Below, in pieces: positions 1-9,844 of a stretch of 64,000 bases of DNA. The notes beneath the pieces were generated by a model that was not told where the DNA came from, made no database searches, and was given only the letters and a program-made list of their open reading frames with translations. The number at the start of each line of letters is the position of its first letter. The first letter of the stretch is position 1. A program made the position numbers and the translations under genes. This DNA is from Pelagibacteraceae bacterium AG-390-L03 (GTDB lineage: Bacteria; Pseudomonadota; Alphaproteobacteria; Pelagibacterales; Pelagibacteraceae): NCBI GenBank assembly GCA_003279685.1, contig QCHA01000001.1:124001-188000 (forward strand). The letters run 5' to 3'.

Positions 1-115
1 CTAATGAAAAAAAAAGTCCAATTGCAAATAACAAACTTATAAGTAAGAAAATTGATTTATCTATACTCTTCCACCATTGATAGTAAAATTTATATAAAAA
101 GCTGTTGATTTGCAT
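1..115 (-). CDS. ftsW: Cell division protein FtsW, N-terminal fragment
   Basis: Only the first 38 codons are inside the window; the gene continues beyond base 1. The ATG at 115-113 opens a short charged/aromatic N-terminus (two adjacent Trp, then Lys-Ser-Ile-Asp-Lys) followed by the start of a hydrophobic helix ending in a Gly-Leu-Phe-Phe stretch. This resembles the first membrane segment of FtsW, the SEDS-family septal glycan polymerase. It overlaps the murD 3' end by 26 bases, and murD-ftsW is the usual dcw order. The call rests mostly on synteny, because little sequence is visible. Confidence 0.7.
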   Translation of the reverse strand, partial: MQINSFLYKFYYQWWKSIDKSIFLLISLLFAIGLFFSL

Positions 116-1406
116 TAAGAAATTTTTTTATTAATTGATTAAAATATTTTCCTCTATCTTCAAAATTTTTAAAACTATCAAATGATGCTCCAGCTGGACT
201 AAAGAAAATTATATTTTTTTTTAATTTCTTATCATTTAAATCAAAAAATATTTCATCTAATATATCTTTTAAAGATTTAAAATGCTTTAAGGTTATCTTA
301 TTTTTAATATTTTTTTTAAATTCTTTATAATTATTTCCAAAAATAAATGTTTTAAAATTCTTACAGTGTTTTTTAGATAGATTTAATTGATCACCTTTTT
401 TAGGAATGCCACCCAAAATCCAATAAACATTTTTTAAATTTTTTAACAGATTTTCTGATGAAGCAAAACTTGTAGACTTAGAATCATTAATTATTACTAA
501 ATTTTTATTTTCATAGATAATTTGTTGTCGATATTTTAATCCTTTAAATCTATTTAAGGTTTTAATTAATATTTTACTATTCAAATTTAATTTTTCTGAA
601 ATCTTTAAAATAAATGATAGATTTTCTAAATTACCTGCAGATAAAAAGTATTTATTTTTTATTAGTTTAATTATCTTATGAGCTTTTTTTAAATCAACTT
701 TAATAATCTTTGGATTATATTTTTTGCTATTTAACTTTTTATTTATTAGTACGTCATTTTTTTTTACAAATGCTATAGACTTACTAGACTGTGAATTTAA
801 TAACTTGAATTTAGCACTAACATAATTTTTTAAGTTTCTATGTCTCTCTATGTGATCTGGACTTATATTAAGTATTACTGAGTATTTTGAGGTATATAGT
901 TGACTATAATCTAATTGATATGATGAAGCTTCAACCACAAAAATAGTGTTTTTAGTAATTTTTTTTTCACATAATAGTGGATTTCCAATGTTTCCGACCA
1001 ATCTACAGTCATAATTTTGGTCTAATAAAACTTCATACAATATTTTGGCAGTGGTTGATTTTCCATTAGTTCCAGTGATAGTAATACTTTTATTTTTGTA
1101 AAATGAATAGAACACATCTAAATCTGTATAAATTTTAGATTTATTTTTTTTAAGAAATTTAGATAATTTACATTTTAAAACATCAATTCCAGGACTGATA
1201 ATAATACAATCAAACTTAATTTTAGGTATTGACTGTATGTTTTTTAGCCTTTGATTTGATCGATTTCTAAATTTTTTTGTTAAATTATCGTCAAATAAAT
1301 ATACTTTAGCTTTATTATCTAAAAATTTATATGAAGCAATTCCACTTTTTCCCAAGCCATAAATTAATATTTTTTTTTCTAAAAAAATATTTTTATTTTT
1401 AATCAT
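90..1406 (-). CDS. murD: UDP-N-acetylmuramoylalanine--D-glutamate ligase
   Basis: Cytoplasmic Mur ligase that adds D-Glu to UDP-MurNAc-L-Ala, using ATP. The protein has 438 residues, normal for MurD. An N-terminal Rossmann-like segment (YGLGKSG, about residues 16-22) precedes the ATP P-loop TGTNGKST at residues 111-118. The Mur central-domain motif with NISPDHIERH follows, and the C-terminal domain carries FSPAGASFDSF near the end. An upstream in-frame start at 1463 exists, but it lies inside mraY and its extra 19 residues look unlike MurD. The ATG at 1406 overlaps the mraY stop as TAATG, the typical coupling in this operon, so I chose it. Confidence 0.95.
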   Translation of the reverse strand: MIKNKNIFLEKKILIYGLGKSGIASYKFLDNKAKVYLFDDNLTKKFRNRSNQRLKNIQSIPKIKFDCIIISPGIDVLKCKLSKFLKKNKSKIYTDLDVFYSFYKNKSITITGTNGKSTTAKILYEVLLDQNYDCRLVGNIGNPLLCEKKITKNTIFVVEASSYQLDYSQLYTSKYSVILNISPDHIERHRNLKNYVSAKFKLLNSQSSKSIAFVKKNDVLINKKLNSKKYNPKIIKVDLKKAHKIIKLIKNKYFLSAGNLENLSFILKISEKLNLNSKILIKTLNRFKGLKYRQQIIYENKNLVIINDSKSTSFASSENLLKNLKNVYWILGGIPKKGDQLNLSKKHCKNFKTFIFGNNYKEFKKNIKNKITLKHFKSLKDILDEIFFDLNDKKLKKNIIFFSPAGASFDSFKNFEDRGKYFNQLIKKFLNANQQLFI

Positions 1407-2491
1407 TATCTTAATTTTAAAGTGGCCAAACCTATCATTGCTAAAATAATTGAAATGATCCAAAACCTAATTACCACAGTTGACTCTGGCCATCCTTTTT
1501 TTTCAAAATGATGATGAATTGGTGCCATTCTAAAAATTCTTTTTCCAGTTAATTTAAAAGAAATTACTTGTACCATTACAGAAACAGCCTCTAGAACGAA
1601 TAACCCACCTGTAATCGCTAATACTATTTCATGTTTAGTTATTATTCCAACAGCGCCTAAAGAACCTCCAAGTGCTAAAGAGCCTGTATCACCCATAAAA
1701 ATTTTAGCAGGTGGCGCATTAAACCATAAAAACCCTAAACATGATCCTATTATCGCTCCACAAAAAATTGAAACTTCACCAGTGCCTTCAATGTATGGAA
1801 TTTGTAAATAATCAGAAAAAACAATATTTCCAGTTACATAACTTATAAAGGCAAAACAACCTGCAACTAAAATTACAGGGACTGTAGCCAATCCATCAAG
1901 TCCATCTGTTAAATTAACTGCATTTGACGATCCTACAATTACAAATACAGAAAAAGGAATAAAAAACCACCCAAGATTAATTATTAAATTTTTAAAAAAT
2001 GGAAAATATAAATTAGTAATTTCTTGATAATCAACAAAGTAAAGAAATAAACTAATTCCTAATAAGGCTAATACAACTTGTGATACTATCTTAAATTTAG
2101 ATGAAATTCCTGAAGAATTATTATGTTTTATTTTTTTATAATCATCCAATGCTCCGAGTAATCCAAATGAAATGGCAATATAAATACAAAATAAAACACT
2201 AGAGTTTGATAAATCCCCCCAGCATAAAACGGAAATTAGTAATCCAAACAAAATTATTACTCCTCCCATTGTTGGAGTGCCAATTTTTTTTACAATATGA
2301 TCTTGTGGACCATCATCACGAATAGGATTTATAATTTTTCTATTTGAAAAAAAACTTATGAAAGGTCCCCCAATTAACAAAACTACAGTTAATGAGGTAA
2401 ATAAGGATAATCCTGTTCTAAAAGTAATGTATTTAAATACGTTTAAAAATCCAAAGATATCAACAAAATTAAGTAAAAATTGATAAAGCAT
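1406..2491 (-). CDS. mraY: Phospho-N-acetylmuramoyl-pentapeptide transferase
   Basis: Integral membrane enzyme that makes lipid I by moving phospho-MurNAc-pentapeptide from UDP to undecaprenyl phosphate. The 361 residues contain about ten hydrophobic helices. The family motifs are visible in order: PTMGGVIIL, the catalytic Asp pair region ALDDYKK, NLTDGLDGLA, FMGDTGSLALGG, and the His-rich PIHHHFEKKGWPE loop near the C-terminus. It sits between the murE/murF fusion (6-base gap) and murD (1-base overlap). Length and motif set are complete. Confidence 0.97.
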   Translation of the reverse strand: MLYQFLLNFVDIFGFLNVFKYITFRTGLSLFTSLTVVLLIGGPFISFFSNRKIINPIRDDGPQDHIVKKIGTPTMGGVIILFGLLISVLCWGDLSNSSVLFCIYIAISFGLLGALDDYKKIKHNNSSGISSKFKIVSQVVLALLGISLFLYFVDYQEITNLYFPFFKNLIINLGWFFIPFSVFVIVGSSNAVNLTDGLDGLATVPVILVAGCFAFISYVTGNIVFSDYLQIPYIEGTGEVSIFCGAIIGSCLGFLWFNAPPAKIFMGDTGSLALGGSLGAVGIITKHEIVLAITGGLFVLEAVSVMVQVISFKLTGKRIFRMAPIHHHFEKKGWPESTVVIRFWIISIILAMIGLATLKLR

Positions 2492-2497
2492 CTATTT

Positions 2498-5335
2498 TTA
2501 TCCTTTTATTTCTCTCACTATCTTATTGAGTCCAGTCGCATTTGAGGCCTTAACCATAAGATAATCATTATTATTTAAATCATTTTTAATCAAATCAATA
2601 ATTTGTGATTTGTTGATCAATATCCTGCCTTTTTTCTTTTTTGAAATAGAATTGTATGTAACCAAAACATTACTTCCTATAACAAAGACTTTGTCTAACT
2701 TTGTATTGTTAATTATTTTTGCAATAGATAGATGAAGCTTTTTTGAGTGTTTTCCTAGCTCTAACATATCACCTAATAATAAATATTTTTTTCCTTTATC
2801 AATTTTGATTTTATCAAAATTCAAAATTGCAGATTTAAGAGATAACGGGTTTGAATTATAACTTTCATCTATCAAGTTTAATTTTTTATTATCAATCTTA
2901 ATTTTAGCAATATCTCCTCTACCATTTGGTACTTTAAAACTTATAAAAATATTTTTTTTTAATTTAAATATGTCTAAAAAAATACTCATCACAGATAGGG
3001 CAGCTAAAATATTTAAGATATTGCTTTGAAAATTATTAGAAATAAAAAAATAAGTTTTTAAATTATTTATCCTAATTGTTGCTTTAAATCTATTTGCAAT
3101 TTTTTTAATACTTATTAGTTTTATATTTGCATTTTGATTATCAATACCAAATGATAAAATATTAAGTTTTCTTTTGTTAGCCATTTTTTTATGTAAAGTA
3201 TAAAAATTATCATCAGCATTAAGAACGATAAACCCATTAATTTTTGTATTATTAATTATTTCTGATTTAGCTAAAGCAATTTGTTTTATGTTCTTAAAAT
3301 TCTTAGCGTGTGCATAATTAATGTTAGTAATAACACTAACATCTGGTTTAACAATTTTAGAAAGATAATCAATTTCACCTTTTTTATCCATCCCAATTTC
3401 TAAAACTCCATAATTATTTTTTTGATCTAAATTAAAAAGACTTAATGGAACTCCATACTTATTATTGTAAGATTTTGGTGAGATGCCAACTGAAGATAAC
3501 TGTTTTAGTGAATTGCCCAATAACTCTTTTAATGTAGTTTTTCCACAACTACCTGTAATAGCAATAATTTTTGTTACTATATTTTCCCTATATAGCTCAG
3601 AACTTTTTGTTAAAAATTTTAGAGAGTCTTTACTTTTAATTTGACGAGAAATATTTATTTTTTTTTCAATTTTATTAACTACAGCAATTGATGCTTTTTT
3701 TTTGAAAGCTTCACTTATAAATTTATTTCCATTATTTTTTTTTCCCTTAATTGCAAAAAAAATATCATTTTTTTTAATTTCTTTTGAGTTAATTCTGGCT
3801 TTGTCCAAAAAAATTTGGTTAGGGATTTTTTTTTCTCCATTAAGCTCGTTAAGTATATTGATCTTTAAATTATTTGATAAATTTAAATTTTTAATTTTTA
3901 TTGCATCAAGGATAATTTTTTTATCTGAAAAATAAATTTTTTTTATACCAATTTCTTGAACTTTTTCGTGACCTTTTCCAGCTACAAGTAAAATCTCACC
4001 TGTATTTAAGTGATTTATTGCCTCTGTAATTGCCTTAGCTCTGTTAGAAAATTCTAATATTTTTTGTTTTTTTATTCCTTTTTTTATCTCTTTTCTTATT
4101 TTACTAGGTAGTTCTAATCTTGGGTTATCATCTGTAAGATAAATTTTATCTGAAAAAAAATCAGCAATTTTACCCATTTTAGCTCTTTTATTTTGATCTC
4201 TATTTCCTCCACAACCAAACACTAAAGTTATTTTTTTACCCGGAAATTGTTCTTTTATATTTTTTAGACAAGTTTTTAAAGCATCAGGTGTATGTGCGTA
4301 GTCTAAAATTACCTTTGAGTTATTTTTTATTTTACCAACTCTTTCAAATCTTCCCTCTACAGACTTTATTTTTGGTATTGTATTAAGTATGTCTTCAATA
4401 TTGATGCCACTTTTGATTGAAGCAATGACTGCCATTAATACATTTTTAAACTGAACTTTTCCTATCAAATTAAGTTTAATTTTATGAATTGAATTTTTAT
4501 ATTTTATCTCCACTAATTGAGACTCATGCTCATATTGATGAGACAAAAATTGAAAATTATTTTTTTTATCTAATAATGTAAAAAGATTTAAGTTTTTATT
4601 AGTTGCTATATTTTTTATTTTTTTAAATTCGGGTATTTTTTCGTCAGTTATTATAGTTCCCTTTTTTTTTATCAATTCTTCAAATAAATAAAGTTTAGCT
4701 TTTAAATAATTTTCTGTATTTTTATGATAATCCAAATGATCTTGTGATAAATTTGTAAATATTCCTGTATTAAACAATAAGCCATCCAATCTGTTTTGAC
4801 TTAAACCATGGCTAGATGCCTCCATAATGACATTGTTAATATTATGTTTTTTTAAATTATTTAAAATTTTACTTAATTGAATTGGGTCTATTGTAGTATT
4901 AGATAAATTTTTTTTATATTTTTTTGATTTAATCCCCAATGTTCCAATTGATGCAACTTTTTTATTGTTCAAATCTAATATTTGATAGTAAAAATCTGTA
5001 ATTGAGGATTTTCCATTTGTACCAGTAACTGCAATAATATTATTTGGAATTTTGTTGTTAATTTTAAATGATACTTCGGCTAATAACTTTCTAATATTAT
5101 TTGAGTGAATAAATAAAATTCCATTTTTTAGTCCATTAATTTTTTTTTCAGTTACTACTATTTTTGCTCCGTTTGAGATTGCAGATGATATAAAATTATT
5201 GCCATCTACTTTGTTTCCTTTAATTGCAAAAAAAATATTATCTTTTTTTATTTCATTACTATTAAAAGAAATCCCTGAAAAAAAAAATTTTTTATAAGTA
5301 GATTGAATATTTTGAAAATAATCGCCTAAGAACAT
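2498..5335 (-). CDS. murEF: Bifunctional MurE-MurF fusion: UDP-MurNAc-tripeptide and pentapeptide ligase
   Basis: One uninterrupted 945-residue frame holds two complete Mur ligases. Residues 1 to about 480 are MurE: P-loop TGTNGKSS at 104-111, the DNPR motif at 403-406 that marks meso-diaminopimelate specificity, and AGKGHE near 453. Residues about 500-945 are MurF: P-loop TGSCGKTT at 594-601, NINYAHAKNF, and an ESYNSNPLS segment. The linker is short (about 480-505). The joined enzyme should add meso-DAP and then D-Ala-D-Ala to the nucleotide precursor in the cytoplasm. murE and murF are normally separate but adjacent genes in this position. The two N-terminal substrate domains look like diverged copies of each other, which is expected for the family but is unusually visible here. 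Confidence 0.93.
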   Translation of the reverse strand: MFLGDYFQNIQSTYKKFFFSGISFNSNEIKKDNIFFAIKGNKVDGNNFISSAISNGAKIVVTEKKINGLKNGILFIHSNNIRKLLAEVSFKINNKIPNNIIAVTGTNGKSSITDFYYQILDLNNKKVASIGTLGIKSKKYKKNLSNTTIDPIQLSKILNNLKKHNINNVIMEASSHGLSQNRLDGLLFNTGIFTNLSQDHLDYHKNTENYLKAKLYLFEELIKKKGTIITDEKIPEFKKIKNIATNKNLNLFTLLDKKNNFQFLSHQYEHESQLVEIKYKNSIHKIKLNLIGKVQFKNVLMAVIASIKSGINIEDILNTIPKIKSVEGRFERVGKIKNNSKVILDYAHTPDALKTCLKNIKEQFPGKKITLVFGCGGNRDQNKRAKMGKIADFFSDKIYLTDDNPRLELPSKIRKEIKKGIKKQKILEFSNRAKAITEAINHLNTGEILLVAGKGHEKVQEIGIKKIYFSDKKIILDAIKIKNLNLSNNLKINILNELNGEKKIPNQIFLDKARINSKEIKKNDIFFAIKGKKNNGNKFISEAFKKKASIAVVNKIEKKINISRQIKSKDSLKFLTKSSELYRENIVTKIIAITGSCGKTTLKELLGNSLKQLSSVGISPKSYNNKYGVPLSLFNLDQKNNYGVLEIGMDKKGEIDYLSKIVKPDVSVITNINYAHAKNFKNIKQIALAKSEIINNTKINGFIVLNADDNFYTLHKKMANKRKLNILSFGIDNQNANIKLISIKKIANRFKATIRINNLKTYFFISNNFQSNILNILAALSVMSIFLDIFKLKKNIFISFKVPNGRGDIAKIKIDNKKLNLIDESYNSNPLSLKSAILNFDKIKIDKGKKYLLLGDMLELGKHSKKLHLSIAKIINNTKLDKVFVIGSNVLVTYNSISKKKKGRILINKSQIIDLIKNDLNNNDYLMVKASNATGLNKIVREIKG

Positions 5336-5337
5336 AA

Positions 5338-7029
5338 TTAATTAATTTCTAGATATTTTGTGGCTAAAATAGGCCCGATTTTATCCATTATTTTTCCAGC
5401 TACCTCTACTGAAGTCCAGCCTGCTGTATTATACAAGGTTCCCTTCCAACCACCTTTTTGATGCCTATATTTATAATAATAATCTTTTGCTTTTTGGGGT
5501 GTGTCCAACATAACAATAAATACATATTGCGGATTTGATGTTGGAAATATTGAAGCGAAAGTATTTATCTTTGCTTCAGAGTAAGACCCTTCTTTTGGTT
5601 GATCAGCAGTTCCTGTTTTGCCACCAATCTCATAATTTGATACATCAGCAAATTTTGCAGTTCCTTCTTCGGTGTTTACAATTTTTCTTAAAGCCTCAAC
5701 CACTTGATCTGAAACTCCTTTATTAATTAATCTACTTTTTTTTTCTTTAGTTTCTGAGGTTTTATCAATTAAACTTGGTTTGATATCATAACCTCCATTA
5801 GATATCACCGCATAACCTTTTGCTAATTGAAGAATTGTAGTTGCAACACCATGGCCAAATGAAGCTGTAGCTAATCTGCATTTACCAAAATTATAATCTT
5901 TTTGTGGAGCTATTTCATCAATATCAAAATCAATTGAACTTAATATGCCTACCTTTTTTAAAAACGATTTATGTTTTTCTGGTCCAATTAATTGAGCAAT
6001 TCTAACAGAGCCAATATTTCCTGATCTAATCAAAATCTGTTCAGCTGTAAGATCTGAGGGAATTTTGTTATCATATTCTCCAATCCTATGTTTGTCACAA
6101 CGAATAGATTTTGGTAAATCAAAAAACTCAGTTTCTGGCTTTATTAAATCCTCGTTTAACGCACTTGCGAATGTGAATGGCTTAAAAACTGACCCAAGCT
6201 CATAAGTTCCTTTGGTTACTCTATTAATAAAATTAACATCAGTTATATTTTGTCTTTTATTAGGATTAAAATCAGGTAATGAAATAAGTGAAAGTATATT
6301 TCCATTATTCACATTCATTAATATTGCCGCACTACCTTTGCTTTTAAAAATTTCTTGATATTTTATGAGTTCTTTTCGTATCAAAAATTGCACATCCTTA
6401 TCAACTGTAAGTTTTATTGGTTTTTTTGAATTTCTGAGAACCTCATCAAATGATTTTTCTAAACCTGAAATTCCATTGTTATCATCATCTATTTGACCAA
6501 TGATGTGACTAAAAAGATTTTTTTGAGGATACATCCTTAAAACTTTTTCCTCAGGTTTTATGGAATTATCTCCAAGTTTCATTAATTTTTCATAATTTTC
6601 CTCAGAGACTTTTTTTTCTAACCAAAAAAACTTTTTTGTATCAAGTTGTTTTTTAATCTTATTAAAATCTTTATTTGGAAATATAATATTTAAACTTAAT
6701 AAAAGTTTTTTCCTATCTATTACATCTGATGTCTTAATGCCTATATCAATTGATTTAACTGTTTTAGCTAAATAGTTGCCATTTATATCAATTATATCTG
6801 TTCTATAGAGTTTATTTGCAAACGAAGGTAAAATATTAGATACATCTACAGTAGATTTACGTGATCCAAGATGAATTAAATGAATAGTATAAATTAAATA
6901 AATAATAAAAAAGAAAAAAAATACAAACGCTACTCTATTAAATTGAATATTTAAATTTGTATCATTTTTTTTATAATCAAAATTATTTCTGTAATCTTCT
7001 ATAATAATTTTTGATCTTAATTTTTCCAT
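5338..7029 (-). CDS. ftsI: Peptidoglycan transpeptidase FtsI (PBP3)
   Basis: Class B penicillin-binding protein that cross-links septal peptidoglycan in the periplasm. The 563 residues begin with a charged cytoplasmic tail, then a single membrane anchor rich in Phe/Ile at about residues 32-50. The pedestal domain follows, then the transpeptidase domain with all three active-site motifs: SVFK within GSVFKPFTFA, SGN within RSGNIG, and KTG within GGKTGTADQ. It overlaps the ftsL stop by one base (TAATG) and is two bases upstream of the murE/murF fusion. Nothing essential is missing. Confidence 0.97.
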   Translation of the reverse strand: MEKLRSKIIIEDYRNNFDYKKNDTNLNIQFNRVAFVFFFFFIIYLIYTIHLIHLGSRKSTVDVSNILPSFANKLYRTDIIDINGNYLAKTVKSIDIGIKTSDVIDRKKLLLSLNIIFPNKDFNKIKKQLDTKKFFWLEKKVSEENYEKLMKLGDNSIKPEEKVLRMYPQKNLFSHIIGQIDDDNNGISGLEKSFDEVLRNSKKPIKLTVDKDVQFLIRKELIKYQEIFKSKGSAAILMNVNNGNILSLISLPDFNPNKRQNITDVNFINRVTKGTYELGSVFKPFTFASALNEDLIKPETEFFDLPKSIRCDKHRIGEYDNKIPSDLTAEQILIRSGNIGSVRIAQLIGPEKHKSFLKKVGILSSIDFDIDEIAPQKDYNFGKCRLATASFGHGVATTILQLAKGYAVISNGGYDIKPSLIDKTSETKEKKSRLINKGVSDQVVEALRKIVNTEEGTAKFADVSNYEIGGKTGTADQPKEGSYSEAKINTFASIFPTSNPQYVFIVMLDTPQKAKDYYYKYRHQKGGWKGTLYNTAGWTSVEVAGKIMDKIGPILATKYLEIN

Positions 7030-7334
7030 TATTCTTTGATTATTTTCAAATTTTTGATCTCTTTACCTTTATTTGTGATTTTAAAGACTTTTATATTTTC
7101 AATTTTTTTTTGTATTAAATCATTTTCAAAATATAATGATTGAAATTCTAACAATTTGTCAGAAGAGCTCAGATAATCAAATTCTAATGTGATCTTCTCA
7201 AGTTCTGAATTTAAAACTCTTATGCTTTCTTTATATGTAAAAATTTTATCCTCATTTTTTTTGGCAGAATTTTTAATGATTGCTGTAGATAAAATTAATG
7301 AAAAAATAACTAATACTAAGACAATTTTTTTCAT
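7029..7334 (-). CDS. ftsL: Probable cell division protein FtsL
   Basis: A 101-residue bitopic protein: a hydrophobic segment at residues 4-20, then a charged stretch that looks like a coiled coil. FtsL proteins are poorly conserved, so the call rests on size, topology and position between rsmH and ftsI, where ftsL lies in most proteobacterial dcw clusters. FtsL would link FtsB/FtsQ to the FtsW-FtsI synthase. The start overlaps the rsmH stop by four bases and the stop overlaps the ftsI start by one, which indicates translational coupling. Confidence 0.75.
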   Translation of the reverse strand: MKKIVLVLVIFSLILSTAIIKNSAKKNEDKIFTYKESIRVLNSELEKITLEFDYLSSSDKLLEFQSLYFENDLIQKKIENIKVFKITNKGKEIKNLKIIKE

Positions 7335-8341
7335 AACTTGTTCCCAAAATTTTCTATTTCAATCAAGTTGCTAAATTGATCTAGAACGTCAGTTTTAAAA
7401 TCATAAAAGTCAGTTTTTTTAATTACATATCTAAGTTTTGCCGATCTTGATGGTAAGTTTTCGTTAATCTCTTCGATAGACGGTGTAATTGCTTTTTTTT
7501 CTTTTAATTTAAGTAACGTTTCTGGCTGCTCAGTAATAGGAGCATATCGAGATATGCTTTTTTTTTCAGAGAGACTTTTGAAAAAATATTTAACAATTTT
7601 ATCTTCTAATGAATTGAATGTAACTACAGCTAACACACCATCTTTTTTTAAAACCTTGGTTGCATTAATTAGTCCAAAAATTAATTCGCTTATTTCTCTA
7701 TTAACTAAAACTCTTAAAGCTTGAAAAACTTTTGTAGCACTATTAACTTTAAAGTTTTTTTTTCTTTTTGTTTTATCTATTATCTGAACAAGTGCTTGGG
7801 TATCTATCTTTTTCTTAGATCTTTCCTTAATAATATTTCTAGCTATAAATTTGCTTTCTTTTTCTTCTCCAAAAAACTTGAATATGTTATCTAGCTCTTT
7901 TTCATCCAACTTATTTATTGCATCTTCAGCTGAATAATTATTCAAACCCATTCGCATATTTAAGTTTCCTTTAGATTTAAATGATAGTCCTTTTTCGGGA
8001 TCTTTAATTTGAACATAAGAATAACCAAGATCAAATATCACTCCTTTAACATTCTCGTTTTTAAGTTTTAAATTATTTAGCTGACTAAATTTAATATTTT
8101 TAAATAAAAATCTGTCTTCAAATTTATTTTTTAATAAATTAGCTTTTGTTTCACTTTCAATATCACGATCTAAAGCTATTACTTTAGTATTTTCAAACTC
8201 TAATATTTTTTTTGAATAGCCACCCTGACCAAAAGTACAGTCAATAAATGTGCCACCATATTGAGGGGAAATAATGCTAATAATTTCTTTTAGCAGTACC
8301 GGATAATGCTTTTGTGCTTCCGGTACTATGGTGGCGTCCAT
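7331..8341 (-). CDS. rsmH: 16S rRNA (cytosine(1402)-N4)-methyltransferase RsmH
   Basis: SAM-dependent methyltransferase (formerly MraW) that modifies C1402 in the ribosomal P site. The 336-residue protein shows HYPVLLKE near the N-terminus, the SAM-binding loop [10 protein letters not shown] at about residues 34-43, ALDRD at the end of the second strand, and a FDLGYSYVQ segment. The C-terminal half has RVFQALR-like and [13 protein letters not shown] motifs; the catalytic-loop SLED is intact. It is the third gene of the dcw operon, 18 bases after ftsZ. Confidence 0.96.
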   Translation of the reverse strand: MDATIVPEAQKHYPVLLKEIISIISPQYGGTFIDCTFGQGGYSKKILEFENTKVIALDRDIESETKANLLKNKFEDRFLFKNIKFSQLNNLKLKNENVKGVIFDLGYSYVQIKDPEKGLSFKSKGNLNMRMGLNNYSAEDAINKLDEKELDNIFKFFGEEKESKFIARNIIKERSKKKIDTQALVQIIDKTKRKKNFKVNSATKVFQALRVLVNREISELIFGLINATKVLKKDGVLAVVTFNSLEDKIVKYFFKSLSEKKSISRYAPITEQPETLLKLKEKKAITPSIEEINENLPSRSAKLRYVIKKTDFYDFKTDVLDQFSNLIEIENFGNKL

Positions 8342-8359
8342 TTATTTCTTTGAAGACCA

Positions 8360-9841
8360 TTAATTTTTTTGTCTTCTTAAAAATGCTGGTATCTCAAGAT
8401 CGTCATCTTCTTCATCATTTGAAGATAATAAATCATCTGAATTTGAGTTTTCATTTTCTGAACTAAATAAATCTGGCGCATCAGAGTCTACACCAAATTC
8501 TTTTAAATCATTAGAAACATCTTCTTCGATAGTTTCTTCAACTATTTGATCTTGATGTGTTTCCATTGCTTCTTGAGTAAAAGACTTTTCCATCTCATTT
8601 ACAGAGGTATCCTCAACAACACTTTCCATTTCAAAGTTATTGTCATTTACCACCTCTTCATTGGAAGCATTTGAGCTTAAATCTTCTTGACGTTGTTCTT
8701 GAACGATTTCATTCTCAAGCTTCAATGCATTTGCGCCATTTGAAACTGGATTAGAAATCGAATTTGAAAAATTAAAAGATGCTGAGGATCCGCCTATATT
8801 AGAAAAATCTGAATATCCAGGGTTTCTATTTTGAATACGATGTACCATATTAATCACAGATTTTGTCTCTGGTTGTTGGCCGTCCAATGATGTTGCAACA
8901 ATAGAAACTCTCATTTTTCCATCAAGTTCAGCATCAGTAATTGCTCCAATAATTAATTCTGCTTCCGGATCAACTTCAGCTCTAACTTTATTAACGGCTT
9001 CATCAACTTCAAAAAGTTTAAGATCTTTTCCACCTGTAATATTAACCAATAATCCTTTTGCGCCCTTAAGAGTATAATCATCAATTAATGGATTACTTAC
9101 TGCCATCTCTGCTGCTTTAAGTGCTCTGCCTTCTCCTTCAGCTTCCCCTGTACCCATCATGGCTTTACCCATAGAAGCCATAACAGTTTCCACATCTGCA
9201 AAATCAAGATTGATTAAACCTGGTCTAACCATTAAATCAGTTATGCTTTGAACACCATGCATTAAAACATTATTTGAAAGATTAAAAGAATCTTCAAATG
9301 TTGTTTGTTCGTTAGCAATTTTAAACAAATTTTGATTTGGAATTACAATTATAGTATCGACATGTTTTCTTAACTCTTCCAAACCTTGCTGCGCTCTTCT
9401 CATTCTTGAGGGGCCTTCATATAAGAATGGAAGAGTTACAACACCTACAGTTAAGATATTTAATTCTTTTGCAGCTCTAGCGATTACATGAGCAGCACCA
9501 GTGCCTGTCCCACCACCCATACCAGCAGCAATAAAAACCATATTTGCACCTTGCAAAGTATTTATAATTTCATTTAAAGATTCATCGGCAGCTGCTTGAC
9601 CAATATCAAGTTTTGCACCAGCACCTAATCCTTTAGTTAAATTTAAACCAATTTGAATTCTTGTTTTACATTTGCTTAACTTTAAATCCTGCGCATCAGT
9701 ATTAACTGCAATAAATTCTACACCTTGTAGATTATTTTCAATCATTTCATTAATTGCATTTCCACCTGCCCCACCAACTCCCATTACTAAAAGTCGTGGT
9801 TGTAATTCTTTAATTTCTGGTGCTTTAAAGTTAATTGTCAT
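8360..9841 (-). CDS. ftsZ: Cell division GTPase FtsZ
   Basis: Tubulin-like GTPase that forms the Z ring. The 493-residue protein has the N-terminal nucleotide motif GVGGAGGNA at residues 21-29, the tubulin signature [10 protein letters not shown] at 107-116, and [11 protein letters not shown] (synergy loop). After about residue 320 comes a long acidic, Glu/Asn/Ser-rich linker. The C-terminal partner peptide EIPAFLRRQ ends the protein and would bind FtsA or other anchors. The start follows the mraZ stop by 3 bases, with a GAGGGG Shine-Dalgarno-like sequence overlapping the mraZ end. Its place right after mraZ, not at the distal end of the cluster, is unusual. Confidence 0.97.
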   Translation of the reverse strand: MTINFKAPEIKELQPRLLVMGVGGAGGNAINEMIENNLQGVEFIAVNTDAQDLKLSKCKTRIQIGLNLTKGLGAGAKLDIGQAAADESLNEIINTLQGANMVFIAAGMGGGTGTGAAHVIARAAKELNILTVGVVTLPFLYEGPSRMRRAQQGLEELRKHVDTIIVIPNQNLFKIANEQTTFEDSFNLSNNVLMHGVQSITDLMVRPGLINLDFADVETVMASMGKAMMGTGEAEGEGRALKAAEMAVSNPLIDDYTLKGAKGLLVNITGGKDLKLFEVDEAVNKVRAEVDPEAELIIGAITDAELDGKMRVSIVATSLDGQQPETKSVINMVHRIQNRNPGYSDFSNIGGSSASFNFSNSISNPVSNGANALKLENEIVQEQRQEDLSSNASNEEVVNDNNFEMESVVEDTSVNEMEKSFTQEAMETHQDQIVEETIEEDVSNDLKEFGVDSDAPDLFSSENENSNSDDLLSSNDEEDDDLEIPAFLRRQKN

Positions 9842-9844
9842 TTG

